The notes under the pieces: generated by a model | Database searches by the model: none | The model's input: the letters and a program-made list of their open reading frames with translations, nothing else | Told to the model about the DNA's origin: nothing | Assembly: GCF_026626665.1 (NCBI RefSeq) | Contig: NZ_JAPNKE010000002.1 | Span: forward strand, 10,684,001 to 10,748,000 | Source: Nannocystis pusilla | GTDB taxonomy: Bacteria; Myxococcota_A; Polyangia; Nannocystales; Nannocystaceae | Length of the DNA stretch: 64,000 nucleotides | Direction of reading: 5' to 3' | Shown: positions 1-7,946 of the stretch, in pieces | Position numbering within the stretch: the stretch's first letter is position 1 | Layout: each line of letters starts with the position of its first letter | Program-made: the position numbers and the translations under genes

Positions 1-2
1 AC

Positions 3-148
3 ATCGTCTGGGCCTACGGCATCCTGTGGGCGCTGTTCGCCGCCTACGGCCTGTTCCTGTGGCGCCGGTCCGCGCGGCTGCGCGCCGACGTCGACGCCCT
101 GCGGCAGGAGCTCGCCAGGTCGGGGGCCCGCGGGGGCCGGGGGCGTGA
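3..148 (+). CDS. ccmD: CcmD-like haem exporter subunit, 3' part
   Basis: The window opens inside a short gene whose readable peptide begins IVWAYGILWALFAAYGLFLW and continues into a charged tail with RLRADVDALRQELAR. One membrane helix ending in W-R-R and followed by an amphipathic helix is the usual look of CcmD, the small subunit that helps release haem-loaded CcmE from the CcmABC exporter. The frame read from base 3 does not stop at the expected place, but a TGA at 146-148 overlaps the next gene's GTG in the common GTGA arrangement. A single missing base in the G-rich stretch 121-143 would join them. The 5' end is outside the window. The family call rests on only about 45 residues. Confidence 0.5.
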   Translation, partial: RLGLRHPVGAVRRLRPVPVAPVRAAARRRRRPAAGARQVGGPRGPGA

Positions 149-336
149 CTCTCGGGCACTTCCTGTACATCCCGGGCGTCTTCCTGCTCGGGATCTTGAT
201 CGGGTACATCCTCGGCGGTCGGGCCGCCGCGAGCAGCGCCGCCGATCGCGACCTCGTGGCCCGCCGCGCAGCTGCCCGAAGGGCCAGGTCGGAGCCGACT
301 CACGAGCCGCTGCACGGGCGCGACGCCCCGCCGTGA
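145..336 (+). CDS. Small single-pass membrane protein next to ccmD
   Basis: A 63-residue protein starting with GTG, which overlaps the presumed ccmD stop (GTGA). Residues 5-25 (FLYIPGVFLLGILIGYILGG) form one membrane helix rich in glycine. The remainder is a short Arg/Ala-rich cytoplasmic tail. Its position suggests translational coupling to the cytochrome c maturation genes, where small unnamed membrane proteins are common in myxobacteria. No enzymatic motif is present and no function is assigned. A copy of the window's dispersed dyad repeat (positions 270-289, weak) lies in the tail. Confidence 0.55.
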   Translation: MTLGHFLYIPGVFLLGILIGYILGGRAAASSAADRDLVARRAAARRARSEPTHEPLHGRDAPP

Positions 337-376
337 CTCTGGCGCCGCTTGTGTGACCGTGGTATGCGGGGGCGCC

Positions 377-1521
377 GTGTTCGACCCGACGTACACCGAC
401 GAGCAGAACGCCCTCATCCAGACCGCGCGCAATTCACGCGTGAGTCGATCATCCCGGTCGCGCACGATTACGACGAGGCGGAGAAGTTCCCCGTCGACGT
501 GTTCAAGGCCGCGTTCGACCTCGGCCTGATGAACATCGAGATCCCCGAGGCCTACGGCGGCCTCGGCTACCACACCCTCGACGGCTGCATCGTCTCGGAA
601 GAGCTCGCCTACGGCTGCGCCGCGATCGCCACCAGCGTGATGTGCAACCACCTCGGCGCGCTGCCGCTGCTGGTCGCCGGCACCGAGGAGCAGAAGCAGA
701 AGCACCTGCGCCGGCTGACCGAGGAGTTCATCTTCATCAGCTACGCCTGCAGCGAGCCCGAGGCCGGCTCCGACGTGGCGTCGATGAAGACCCGCCTGGT
801 GCGCGACGGCAACGGCTGGCGCCTCACCGGCCAGAAGCGGTGGATCACCAACGCCGGCCACGCCAGCATCTTCACCGGCTTCGCCACCCTCGACCCGGCG
901 CTCGGCCATCGCGGCATCACCGCCTTCGTCGTCGACAGCGACCGCCCCGGCATCTCGATCGGCAAGAAAGAGAAGAAGCTCGGGCAGCGCGCCTCCGAGA
1001 CCTGCGACGTCATCTTCGAGGACGTCCCGCTGACCGACGCCGACATCCTCGGCGAGCCCGGCAAGGGCTTCTACGTGGCGATGGAGGTCTTCGATCGCTC
1101 GCGGCCGATGATCGGCTCGCAGTGCGCCGGCATGATCCGCCGCTGCCTCGACGAGTCGGCCCGCTACGCCAAGGAGCGCAAGACCTTCGGTAAGCCGATC
1201 GCCGAGCACCAGGCGATCCAGTTCATGATCGCCGAGATGGCGATGGCCTACGAGACCACGCGCCTCCTCTACAACAAGGCCGCGTGGGAGGTCGACAAGG
1301 GCATCCGTCGCACCAACACCAGCGCGATCGCCAAGTGCGTCGGGGCCGACAGCGTGGTGAAGTGCGCCGCGGACGCCGTGCAGGTGTTCGGCGGCTACGG
1401 CTACACGCGCGAGTACCCGGTCGAGAAGATCTACCGCGACGCCAAGCTCATGCAGATCTACGAGGGCACCTCGCAGGTCCAGCGCATGGTGATCGCCAAG
1501 AACATCCTCGCTCGAGGCTAG
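377..1521 (+). CDS. Acyl-CoA dehydrogenase, reading frame broken near base 431
   Basis: FAD-dependent acyl-CoA dehydrogenase of the short/medium-chain type, catalysing alpha,beta-dehydrogenation of acyl-CoA in fatty-acid or amino-acid breakdown. The family signature YACSEPEAGSD is present. The C-terminal stretch EYPVEKIYRDAKLMQIYEGT carries the catalytic glutamate in the IYEGTS context, and an R-x-x-F-G-K-P-I motif is also seen. The true start is probably GTG 377, giving MFDPTYTDEQNALIQTARN as expected for the family. Near 431-434 one base seems missing (aattc where aacttc would restore the frame), so the N-terminus reads in a different frame from the rest. Everything after residue 20 is intact. 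murI follows after one base, suggesting co-transcription. Substrate cannot be read from sequence. Confidence 0.88.
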
Positions 1522-1522
1522 C

Positions 1523-2397
1523 GTGACCCGGTCGCGAGGCGAGGCGCCGACGCCCGGATCGACGGTGGCCGATCTACCGATCGGCGTGTTCGACTCCGGC
1601 GTCGGCGGACTCACGGTGCTGCGGGCCCTGCGGTCCGCATTACCGGACGAGCGATTCATCTATCTCGGCGACACGGCGCGCCTGCCGTACGGGACCAAGA
1701 GCGGCGAGACGGTCACGCGATACGCCGAGCAGGCGACGCGGGTCCTGGTGGGCCGCGGGATCAAGCTGCTGGTCGTCGCCTGCAACACTGCCTCTGCGGT
1801 CGCGCTCGGTCACCTCGCGGCAGTGTTCGCGCCGCTGCCGGTGATCGGCGTCATCGAGCCGGGGGCTGCGGCGGCCTGCGGCGCCTCGGTCAGCGGGCAG
1901 ATCGGCGTCATCGCCACCGAGGGCACCGTCCGCGGCGGCGCCTACGAGCGGGCGATCCGGGCCGTGCGCCCGGCCGCCGAGGTCGTGTCGATCGCCTGCC
2001 GCTGTTCGTCGCGCTGGCCGAGGAGGGCTGGGTCAGCGGGCCCGTCGCCGAGGCCGTGGCGCAGCGCTACCTCGCGAACGTGGTCGGCGAGCGGCCGGGG
2101 CTCGACTGCCTGGTCCTCGGATGCACCCACTTCCCGGTCCTGCGCCAGGCGATCGCCGCGGCCGTCGGCCCGCGCGTCCGCTTGGTCGATTCGGCCGAGA
2201 CGACCGGGGAGGTCGTGGCGGGCTGCCTCCTGCGATCGGACCTGCGCGCCGGCCACCGGACCCGCGGGCGGGACGGGGCAGGGCAGGCGGGGGTCCGCTT
2301 CCTCGCCACCGACGCGCCGGCCCGGTTCGCGCGGGTCGGTGCCGTCTTCCTCGGCGAGGCGATCGCGCCCGAGGACGTCGAGCTCGTGGACCTGTAA
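1523..2397 (+). CDS. murI: Glutamate racemase, interrupted by a one-base deletion
   Basis: Cofactor-independent glutamate racemase supplying D-glutamate for peptidoglycan. The N-terminal half shows GVFDSGVGGLTVLRAL and VVACNTASA (first catalytic cysteine). The C-terminal half shows VLGCTHFPVL (second catalytic cysteine). The halves lie in different frames, joined near base 1998: tgccgctg reads as a frameshift, whereas tgcccgctg would give the expected ACPLFVALAEEGW. With that base restored the protein is about 291 residues, normal for MurI. Since murI is essential in most bacteria and both active-site cysteines are conserved, a sequencing deletion is the likeliest cause. GTG 1523 is the likely start, giving an N-terminal extension of about 15 residues before the first beta strand. 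Confidence 0.85.
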
Positions 2398-2439
2398 CGG
2401 ACCTCGCGTGATTTCAAAGCAGGACGCTGTCTCGCGGGC

Positions 2440-2454
2440 CCGCGGTTTTCGCGG
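2440..2454 (+). terminator. Short hairpin after murI
   Basis: CCGCG-GTTTT-CGCGG forms a five-pair stem with a five-base loop 43 bases after the murI stop. It overlaps a CGCGGGCCCGCG palindrome. There is no T-run after it, so terminator function is only a guess. Confidence 0.25.
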
Positions 2455-2607
2455 CACCGGGGGGAAGTCTGATCGCCGTCCGGCCCCGGAGGCCCGGTAC
2501 TCAAGGCAAGATTCCCGTATTCAGTGTTGCTTTCGTTGTGATATACCCCCCGCTGGTATCCGACCGATGCCCGAGGCGCTCGCCGTGACCGCAAGGAGCA
2601 CCCTCCT

Positions 2608-5600
2608 GTGAAGACAAGCCGCTCTCTGCTCAAGTACTCGCTGTCCATGCCGCTGGTCATCATCCCGCCAGCGGTCGCGGCGATGGCCCCCAACCTCGCG
2701 CTGGCGGCCTCCGACGTCACGATCAGCGGCGTCGTCACCGACCAAAACACCGGTCAGAAGATCTCGGGCGCCCTCGTCATCATCCAGTGTACGTGCCTCC
2801 AGGGCGCGCGCGAGGTGATGACCAACGCGGACGGTCTTTACACGTTCCGCAACCTGCCGCAGGGCAAGTACACGGTGCAGGTGCTGTATCAGGACGCCAA
2901 CGTCAACAAGACGATGGACGTCCTGCCCGGCGCCAAGATGCGCGCCAACTTCCAGATCGATCCGAAGCTCAAGTTCCGCGTCGACATCGAGGTCCAGACC
3001 AAGACGCGCAACGACGCCGCCCAGGTCACCAAGGTGAAGATGGAGCAGGCGCGCAACATCCCGGTCGGCGGGACCAGCCGCGACTTCACGGCCGTGGTCG
3101 ACATGTCGCCGACCGCCAGCCGCGACGCCGCCGGCATCCGCCTCGGCGGTGCGACGGGCGCCGAGAGCAAGTACGTCGTCGACGGCCAGAACGCCACCAG
3201 CCCGGCGTTCGGCACGGTCGGCGCGACGATCGTCCAGGAGTTCATCGACGAGGTCGAGGTCGTCGAGGGCGTGTACGACGCCGAGAGCGGCGGCGCGACC
3301 GGCGGTCTCGTCAAGGCGCGCCGCATCGGCGGCAGCAACAAGCTGCGCGGCACGGTGCTGTTCCGCATGACCCCGCGCATCGCCTTGCCGCGCTTCATCA
3401 GCGCGACCGACGAGTCGCTGCGCGTGGCCGAGATCAACAACTACCAGGGCGAGGGTGTCGTCACCCTGTCCGGTCCGATCATCAAGGACAAGCTGTTCTT
3501 CGCCATCGGCGTCGCGCCGGGCGGCACCAACAACTCGCTGATCCAGTCGTTCTACAAGCGGCGCGACAAGGACCGCTCGGGCGGCTACGAGGATTGCGCC
3601 TACGAGAACGGCACCAACGACTGTACTGCCAACGGCAACTACATCGACTCGGTGAAGTTCGCCGAGCAGCGGTTCAAGACCGGCCGCTTCAACATGGGTT
3701 GGACGGTCGCCCTCGACTGGCAGATCAACCCCAAGCACCGCCTGCGCCTGTCGGGCGGCGGCGGCCCTGCGACGCAGCGGCGCAGCTATCGCCAGCCGCC
3801 GGGCTCCGAGCCCAACTCGTTCGGCACCAACCCGAACGCGACCATCGGCGGCGCCTCGCGCGTCGGCTCGGGCGTCGTCAACAACAGCTTCGGCAGCGAC
3901 TTCGGCAACACCACGCAGGTCGGCCTCGACTACGAGGGCCGCGTCGCCAACGACAAGCTCGAGATCGACGCCGGCATCTACTACTCGCGCTTCTCGCAGA
4001 AGCAGGCGTGGAAGCTCGACAACGAGATGCAGCGGAACATCCCGCTGACGCAGGAGACCGACAGCCAGGGCCGCAACCTCTACGACCTGCTCGACCGCGA
4101 CGGCGCGGTGCGCCTGGTCCAGGGCGTCGACGAGGCGTGCAACAACGCCAACCTGCCGGGCCTCACCTGTCCGACGCGCGTGTGGCTCTCGGGCGGTATC
4201 GGCACCTACTCGCAGTCGGTGGCCGACCGCGTCGGCGGCCAGCTGGCGCTGACCCACTTCCTCAGCGGCAAGAAGGCGGGCGCGCACCAGCTCAAGTACG
4301 GCACCGAGATCGACAGCGTGCGGCTCAAGCAGAGCACCGCGTACTCGGGCCAGAACGACCCCGACTTCTACCAGAACTGTCCCGTCGGCACCGTCGGCGG
4401 CGGCGAGTACTGCTACGACCCGGCGACCAACAACTACTTGATGGGCGGCGACGTCAGCCCGAACCGGGTCAACAACAACCGCCTCGTCATCGTCGACGCC
4501 GACAACCCGGACAACCGCCGCACCCTCGGCTTCGGCCGCGTGCGCTACGAGCAGGACGACCTGCGCGCGATCGCCAGCCCGATCGGCGCCGGCGTCCGCG
4601 TCCCGGCCTACAACTCGACGCTGACCACCCAGAACTACGCGCTGTTCGTCCAGGACAAGTGGTCCATCTTGTCGAACCTGTACCTCAACGCCGGCGTGCG
4701 TTGGGAGATGCAGGACATGAAGGACGTGTTCGGCAAGCGCAACATCTTCATCAACGACAACGTCGCGCCGCGCGTCAGCCTCGTGTACGACTGGACGGAC
4801 GAGGGCAAGAGCCGCCTGTACGCGTCGTACGGCTGGTTCTACCAGCAGCTGCCGGTCGTGCTGAACAACCGCGCCTTCGGCGGCCTCGTCAACGTCACCC
4901 GCAGCTACCGCGCGTCCGACTGCGCCACCCCGGTGCTCATCGGCGGCGAGTCGCGCGAGCGGTCGATCAACGGCGCCCCGACCGAGTGGTGCAGCGACTT
5001 CAACCAGTCGACCACCGGCCTCACCGCGGGCTCCGTCGTGCCGAAGCTGCGCGGCATGTACACCCAGAAGTTCGTCGTCGGCTACGAGCAGGAGGTCATC
5101 GAAGACCTGCTCGTCGGCGTCAAGTGGCAGCACGAGAGCCTCGGCCGCGCGGTCGAGGACGTGTCGACCAACGGCGGCCTCAACTTCATCATCGCCAACC
5201 CCGGCGAGTCGGTCTCGGCCTCGGACATCCAGCGCCAGCAGGACGCCTGTACCAAGCTGCAGGAGCAGTTCGACCAGGCCGCCGACGACGACCCGCAGCG
5301 CGACGTGCTCGCCCGCGAGCTCAACCGCTGCACCTTCCTCGCCGACGCCTACTCGAAGGTCGGCACGCTCTTCAACAAGCCGGTCCGCAACTACGACGCG
5401 TGGGTGTTCAACATCACCAAGCGCTTCGCCAAGAACTGGACCATCCAGGCCAGCTACATCTACAGCCGCCTGATCGGTAACTACGACGGCTTCGTCAACC
5501 GCAACACCGGCGCCATCGACCTCGGCACCACGACCACCTACGACATCCCGGAGCTGGTCCGTAACAGCTACGGCCCGCTGTGGGACAACCGCCCGCACCA

Positions 5601-6093
5601 GGTCAAGTTCGACGGGTACTACTCGTTCGACCTCAAGAAGGCCGGTCGCCTCACCCTCGGCCTGAACTTCCGCTACCAGTCGGGCACCCCGATCAGCGTG
5701 TTCGCCGACAACAACCGCTACAGCGGCCAGTTCCTGGTCTACGCCATCCCGCGCGGCGCCGGCGGCCGCCTCGAGCCCAACTACTTCGCCAACGTCGGCA
5801 TCAGCTACGCCTACCCGCTGCCCGGCGAGGTCGAGCTCGAGGTCTCCGCCCGCCTCGTCAACATCACCAACAACAAGGCCGTCCTCCGCGTCGACGAGAC
5901 CTACTCGTACTCGCAGGGCCGCGCCATCGCCGGCGGTGACCTCGACGACCTGAAGCACGCCAAGGTCCAGAGCCCGAACGCGCCGACCAGCTTCTTCCAG
6001 CGCGGCGTGCTCCCGCCGCAGGGCAACTTCCTGGTCCAGACCGTGTTCCAGCAGCCGATCGGCGCGCAGTTCGAGCTCCGCCTGCGCTTCTGA
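2608..6093 (+). CDS. TonB-dependent-receptor-like outer-membrane protein with carboxypeptidase-like regulatory domain
   Basis: A 1161-residue outer-membrane protein. A signal peptide (about residues 1-34, ending ALAAS) is followed by an N-terminal carboxypeptidase-regulatory-like beta sandwich (ISGVVTDQNTGQKISGALV ... GLYTFRNLPQGKYTV). Next come a plug domain with GGATGAESKYVVDGQNAT and a long 22-strand-type barrel ending in aromatic FELRLRF, the usual C-terminal signal for BAM insertion. This is the SusC/Oar-like layout common in myxobacteria. Oar is known in Myxococcus for a role in development and signal uptake; here the ligand is unknown. No clear TonB box is visible. GTG is the start, supported by AAGGAG at 2593-2598, nine bases upstream. 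It appears to be a single-gene unit, with a 14-bp stem-loop downstream. Confidence 0.85.
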   Translation: MKTSRSLLKYSLSMPLVIIPPAVAAMAPNLALAASDVTISGVVTDQNTGQKISGALVIIQCTCLQGAREVMTNADGLYTFRNLPQGKYTVQVLYQDANVNKTMDVLPGAKMRANFQIDPKLKFRVDIEVQTKTRNDAAQVTKVKMEQARNIPVGGTSRDFTAVVDMSPTASRDAAGIRLGGATGAESKYVVDGQNATSPAFGTVGATIVQEFIDEVEVVEGVYDAESGGATGGLVKARRIGGSNKLRGTVLFRMTPRIALPRFISATDESLRVAEINNYQGEGVVTLSGPIIKDKLFFAIGVAPGGTNNSLIQSFYKRRDKDRSGGYEDCAYENGTNDCTANGNYIDSVKFAEQRFKTGRFNMGWTVALDWQINPKHRLRLSGGGGPATQRRSYRQPPGSEPNSFGTNPNATIGGASRVGSGVVNNSFGSDFGNTTQVGLDYEGRVANDKLEIDAGIYYSRFSQKQAWKLDNEMQRNIPLTQETDSQGRNLYDLLDRDGAVRLVQGVDEACNNANLPGLTCPTRVWLSGGIGTYSQSVADRVGGQLALTHFLSGKKAGAHQLKYGTEIDSVRLKQSTAYSGQNDPDFYQNCPVGTVGGGEYCYDPATNNYLMGGDVSPNRVNNNRLVIVDADNPDNRRTLGFGRVRYEQDDLRAIASPIGAGVRVPAYNSTLTTQNYALFVQDKWSILSNLYLNAGVRWEMQDMKDVFGKRNIFINDNVAPRVSLVYDWTDEGKSRLYASYGWFYQQLPVVLNNRAFGGLVNVTRSYRASDCATPVLIGGESRERSINGAPTEWCSDFNQSTTGLTAGSVVPKLRGMYTQKFVVGYEQEVIEDLLVGVKWQHESLGRAVEDVSTNGGLNFIIANPGESVSASDIQRQQDACTKLQEQFDQAADDDPQRDVLARELNRCTFLADAYSKVGTLFNKPVRNYDAWVFNITKRFAKNWTIQASYIYSRLIGNYDGFVNRNTGAIDLGTTTTYDIPELVRNSYGPLWDNRPHQVKFDGYYSFDLKKAGRLTLGLNFRYQSGTPISVFADNNRYSGQFLVYAIPRGAGGRLEPNYFANVGISYAYPLPGEVELEVSARLVNITNNKAVLRVDETYSYSQGRAIAGGDLDDLKHAKVQSPNAPTSFFQRGVLPPQGNFLVQTVFQQPIGAQFELRLRF

Positions 6094-6129
6094 ACACTGG
6101 GACTCGAACCTCCGCCGCGAGGTTTCAGC

Positions 6130-6160
6130 TCGGCCCGCCTGTCCGCGACAGGCGGGCCGA
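6130..6160 (+). terminator. Strong stem-loop after the TonB-receptor-like gene
   Basis: A perfect 14-bp stem (TCGGCCCGCCTGTC paired with GACAGGCGGGCCGA) with a three-base loop sits 36 bases after the stop. No T-run follows, so it may act as a bidirectional or Rho-assisted terminator, or as an mRNA 3' end stabiliser. Confidence 0.55.
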
Positions 6161-6424
6161 ATCGCTTCGGGCGATCGCCGCCGCGGCGCGCGGCCCTCCG
6201 CGTGACCCTCCGCGGGGGTGCCAGTCCGGTGCACCGGCTCCGATCATTCACCGTCCACGACTCGCGCGGCGCCTCGCCGATTCCCGGGCATTCCCGCGAG
6301 TGCAGGATCGCCGGCGGTGCGGCGATTCCCGCTGGCCGCGTCTCGGCCCGATTGCGGGCAGTCCGGATCAGCGAACGCGGGCATGGCGAAAATCGCCCAC
6401 GGCCGTGCGATGATGGCGGGCATC
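6161..6424. other. Intergenic region with no recognised gene
   Basis: Together with the stem-loop before it, this is about 330 bases between the receptor gene and the esterase lipoprotein. A reading frame runs through it in phase with the esterase but has no signal-peptide-like or domain-like content upstream of ATG 6425. The esterase promoter should lie here; no confident promoter motif was seen. Confidence 0.4.
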
Positions 6425-7645
6425 ATGCGTCGTGGGCTCCTCTGTCTCCCTCTCCTCGCGTCCGTGGCCTGCGGTGATCTGACCGGCGACACCGACGCCG
6501 CAACGCTCGGCACCTCCGACGCGAGCACGAGCACCAGCACCGCGGGCTCGACCAATCCGACGACCACGCAGACCCCGCCGGACACCAGCGAGGGCAGCAT
6601 GAGCGGGGCCGAGACGACGACGACGGGCGCGCCGACGGGCACCTCGGAGCCGCCGACGAGCACCACGGGCGACCCGCCGAAGGCCGACATGGGCACGAGC
6701 GGCGGCGAGTTCCTGCGCTGCCACGACGCTCCGCCCGACGGCGCCACTCTCGCCCCGGACATCCCGGCCTACGGCGGCAGCTGCCCGACCCTCGAGATCG
6801 GCTACATGGAGGGCCAGGCGTTCAACGTCCTGCCGCAGCAGCTCGGCAACAACACCGTCGAGCGCCAGTTCCTCGTCATCGCCCCCGAGGACGCGGCGCC
6901 CGACGAGCGCCTGCCGGTGATCTTCCTGTGGCACTGGCTCGGCGGCGACGCCCAGGACTTCTACGAGCGCGGCGACGTGCAGAACGCGGTCAATCAGAAG
7001 CGCTTCATCGCCGTCATCCCCGAGGCGCGCGAGGGCGTGCTGTTCAAGTGGCCGTTCAGCGCGCTCGACAGCGACGCCGACCTGCAGGCCGAGTTCCAGT
7101 TCTTCGACGACATGCTGTCGTGCGTGGCCGAGCAGTTCAGCGTCAACAAGGAGTGCGTCTCCTCGACCGGCGTCAGCGCCGGCGCCCTGTTCACCAGCCA
7201 GCTCGCGGGCGGCCGCGGCGACGTGCTGTCGTCGTTCATGTCCCTGTCGGGCGGGACCGGCGGTGGCACGATCAAGCCGTGGACCGCGCCGGCCCACAAG
7301 ATGCCGGCGATGGTGCTGTGGGGCGGCCCCGACGACTTCTGCATCGTCATCGACTTCGAGCAGACGTCGAAGGACCTCGAGCAGAACCTCGAGGCCGGCG
7401 GTCACTTCGTCCTCGAGTGCGTCCACAACTGCAACCACTCGACGCCGCCGTTCCCGGTCGAGCGAGGCGAGACCGCCTTCGCGCCGCTGTGGGACTTCTT
7501 CCTCGATCACCCGTACTGGCTGGCGCCGGGCGAGTCGCCCTACAACGAGTTCGGCGTCCCGGCCGGCATGCCCGACTGGTGCGCGATCGGGGTCGGCAAC
7601 GCGGTCCCGCCGCCCGAGCCGTGCGACAAGAACGAGTGCTCGTGA
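6425..7645 (+). CDS. Esterase-type alpha/beta hydrolase lipoprotein
   Basis: A 406-residue predicted lipoprotein. The start at ATG 6425 gives MRRGLLCLPLLASVACGD, with a lipobox at ASVAC; upstream in-frame ATGs (6383, 6410, 6413) would bury it. A Ser/Thr-rich linker of about 70 residues follows, typical of surface lipoproteins in this group. The catalytic domain resembles the PHB-depolymerase/feruloyl-esterase (LpqC-like) branch of alpha/beta hydrolases: LPVIFLWHWLGGDAQDFYE, the nucleophile elbow STGVSAGALF, the acid region WGGPDDFC and the histidine region CVHNCNHSTPPFP. It probably hydrolyses an ester polymer or conjugate outside the cell. Several cysteines suggest disulfides. It stands alone and ends before a hairpin at 7712-7739. 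Confidence 0.75.
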   Translation: MRRGLLCLPLLASVACGDLTGDTDAATLGTSDASTSTSTAGSTNPTTTQTPPDTSEGSMSGAETTTTGAPTGTSEPPTSTTGDPPKADMGTSGGEFLRCHDAPPDGATLAPDIPAYGGSCPTLEIGYMEGQAFNVLPQQLGNNTVERQFLVIAPEDAAPDERLPVIFLWHWLGGDAQDFYERGDVQNAVNQKRFIAVIPEAREGVLFKWPFSALDSDADLQAEFQFFDDMLSCVAEQFSVNKECVSSTGVSAGALFTSQLAGGRGDVLSSFMSLSGGTGGGTIKPWTAPAHKMPAMVLWGGPDDFCIVIDFEQTSKDLEQNLEAGGHFVLECVHNCNHSTPPFPVERGETAFAPLWDFFLDHPYWLAPGESPYNEFGVPAGMPDWCAIGVGNAVPPPEPCDKNECS

Positions 7646-7711
7646 GATCGACGCTCGGCCTCTCGCCGGGCGGTGATTCGGCCCGGGGTGATCCGAGCTG
7701 CGGACGCACGA

Positions 7712-7739
7712 AGGGCCCGGCGCGGTGCGACCGGGCCCT
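7712..7739. terminator. Bidirectional terminator hairpin between convergent units
   Basis: AGGGCCCGG paired with CCGGGCCCT, a perfect nine-bp stem with a ten-base loop. It lies between the end of the esterase gene (plus strand) and the end of the 17-codon micro-ORF (minus strand), so it could serve both. Confidence 0.6.
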
Positions 7740-7765
7740 CGGCGCGCCGCCGTGGCGCTTCGGGC

Positions 7766-7819
7766 TCACAGCCCGCTGACGTTCAGGCCGCCCGCCTTCA
7801 CCTTCGACTTCGTCTTCAT
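7766..7819 (-). CDS. 17-residue micropeptide with a near-perfect Shine-Dalgarno
   Basis: On the minus strand an ATG is preceded by AAAGGAGGG (7824-7832) with four bases between, a nearly perfect ribosome-binding site and the best seen in the window. It opens a 17-codon frame, MKTKSKVKAGGLNVSGL, ending in TGA. The peptide has a Lys-rich N-terminus and a Gly-Gly followed by a short polar tail. A strong hairpin lies 26 bases after the stop. A short basic leader with K-x-K-A-G-G and a Gly/Ser/Asn tail recalls small precursor-like or secreted peptides seen in myxobacteria. However, no modifying enzyme or transporter is adjacent, and the frame is too short for composition tests. Function unknown. 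Confidence 0.5.
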   Translation of the reverse strand: MKTKSKVKAGGLNVSGL

Positions 7820-7946
7820 GGGACCCTCCTTTCGCGTCGACGATAGCCGGCTGGCCCGGGACGCACCACGCGCCGGGTCGCGCGTGTCGGGTTCGCGCGG
7901 GGGCTCCTGTTGCGCCCGCGCGCGACTGTGCGGCATCCTGGCCGCG

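Noticed and set aside
2521..6234. 1237-codon minus-strand frame opposite the TonB-receptor-like gene
   Set aside because: High GC keeps the antisense frame open. Its translation is a monotonous Val/Glu/Asp/Arg mix without domains, while the plus strand has signal peptide, plug and barrel.
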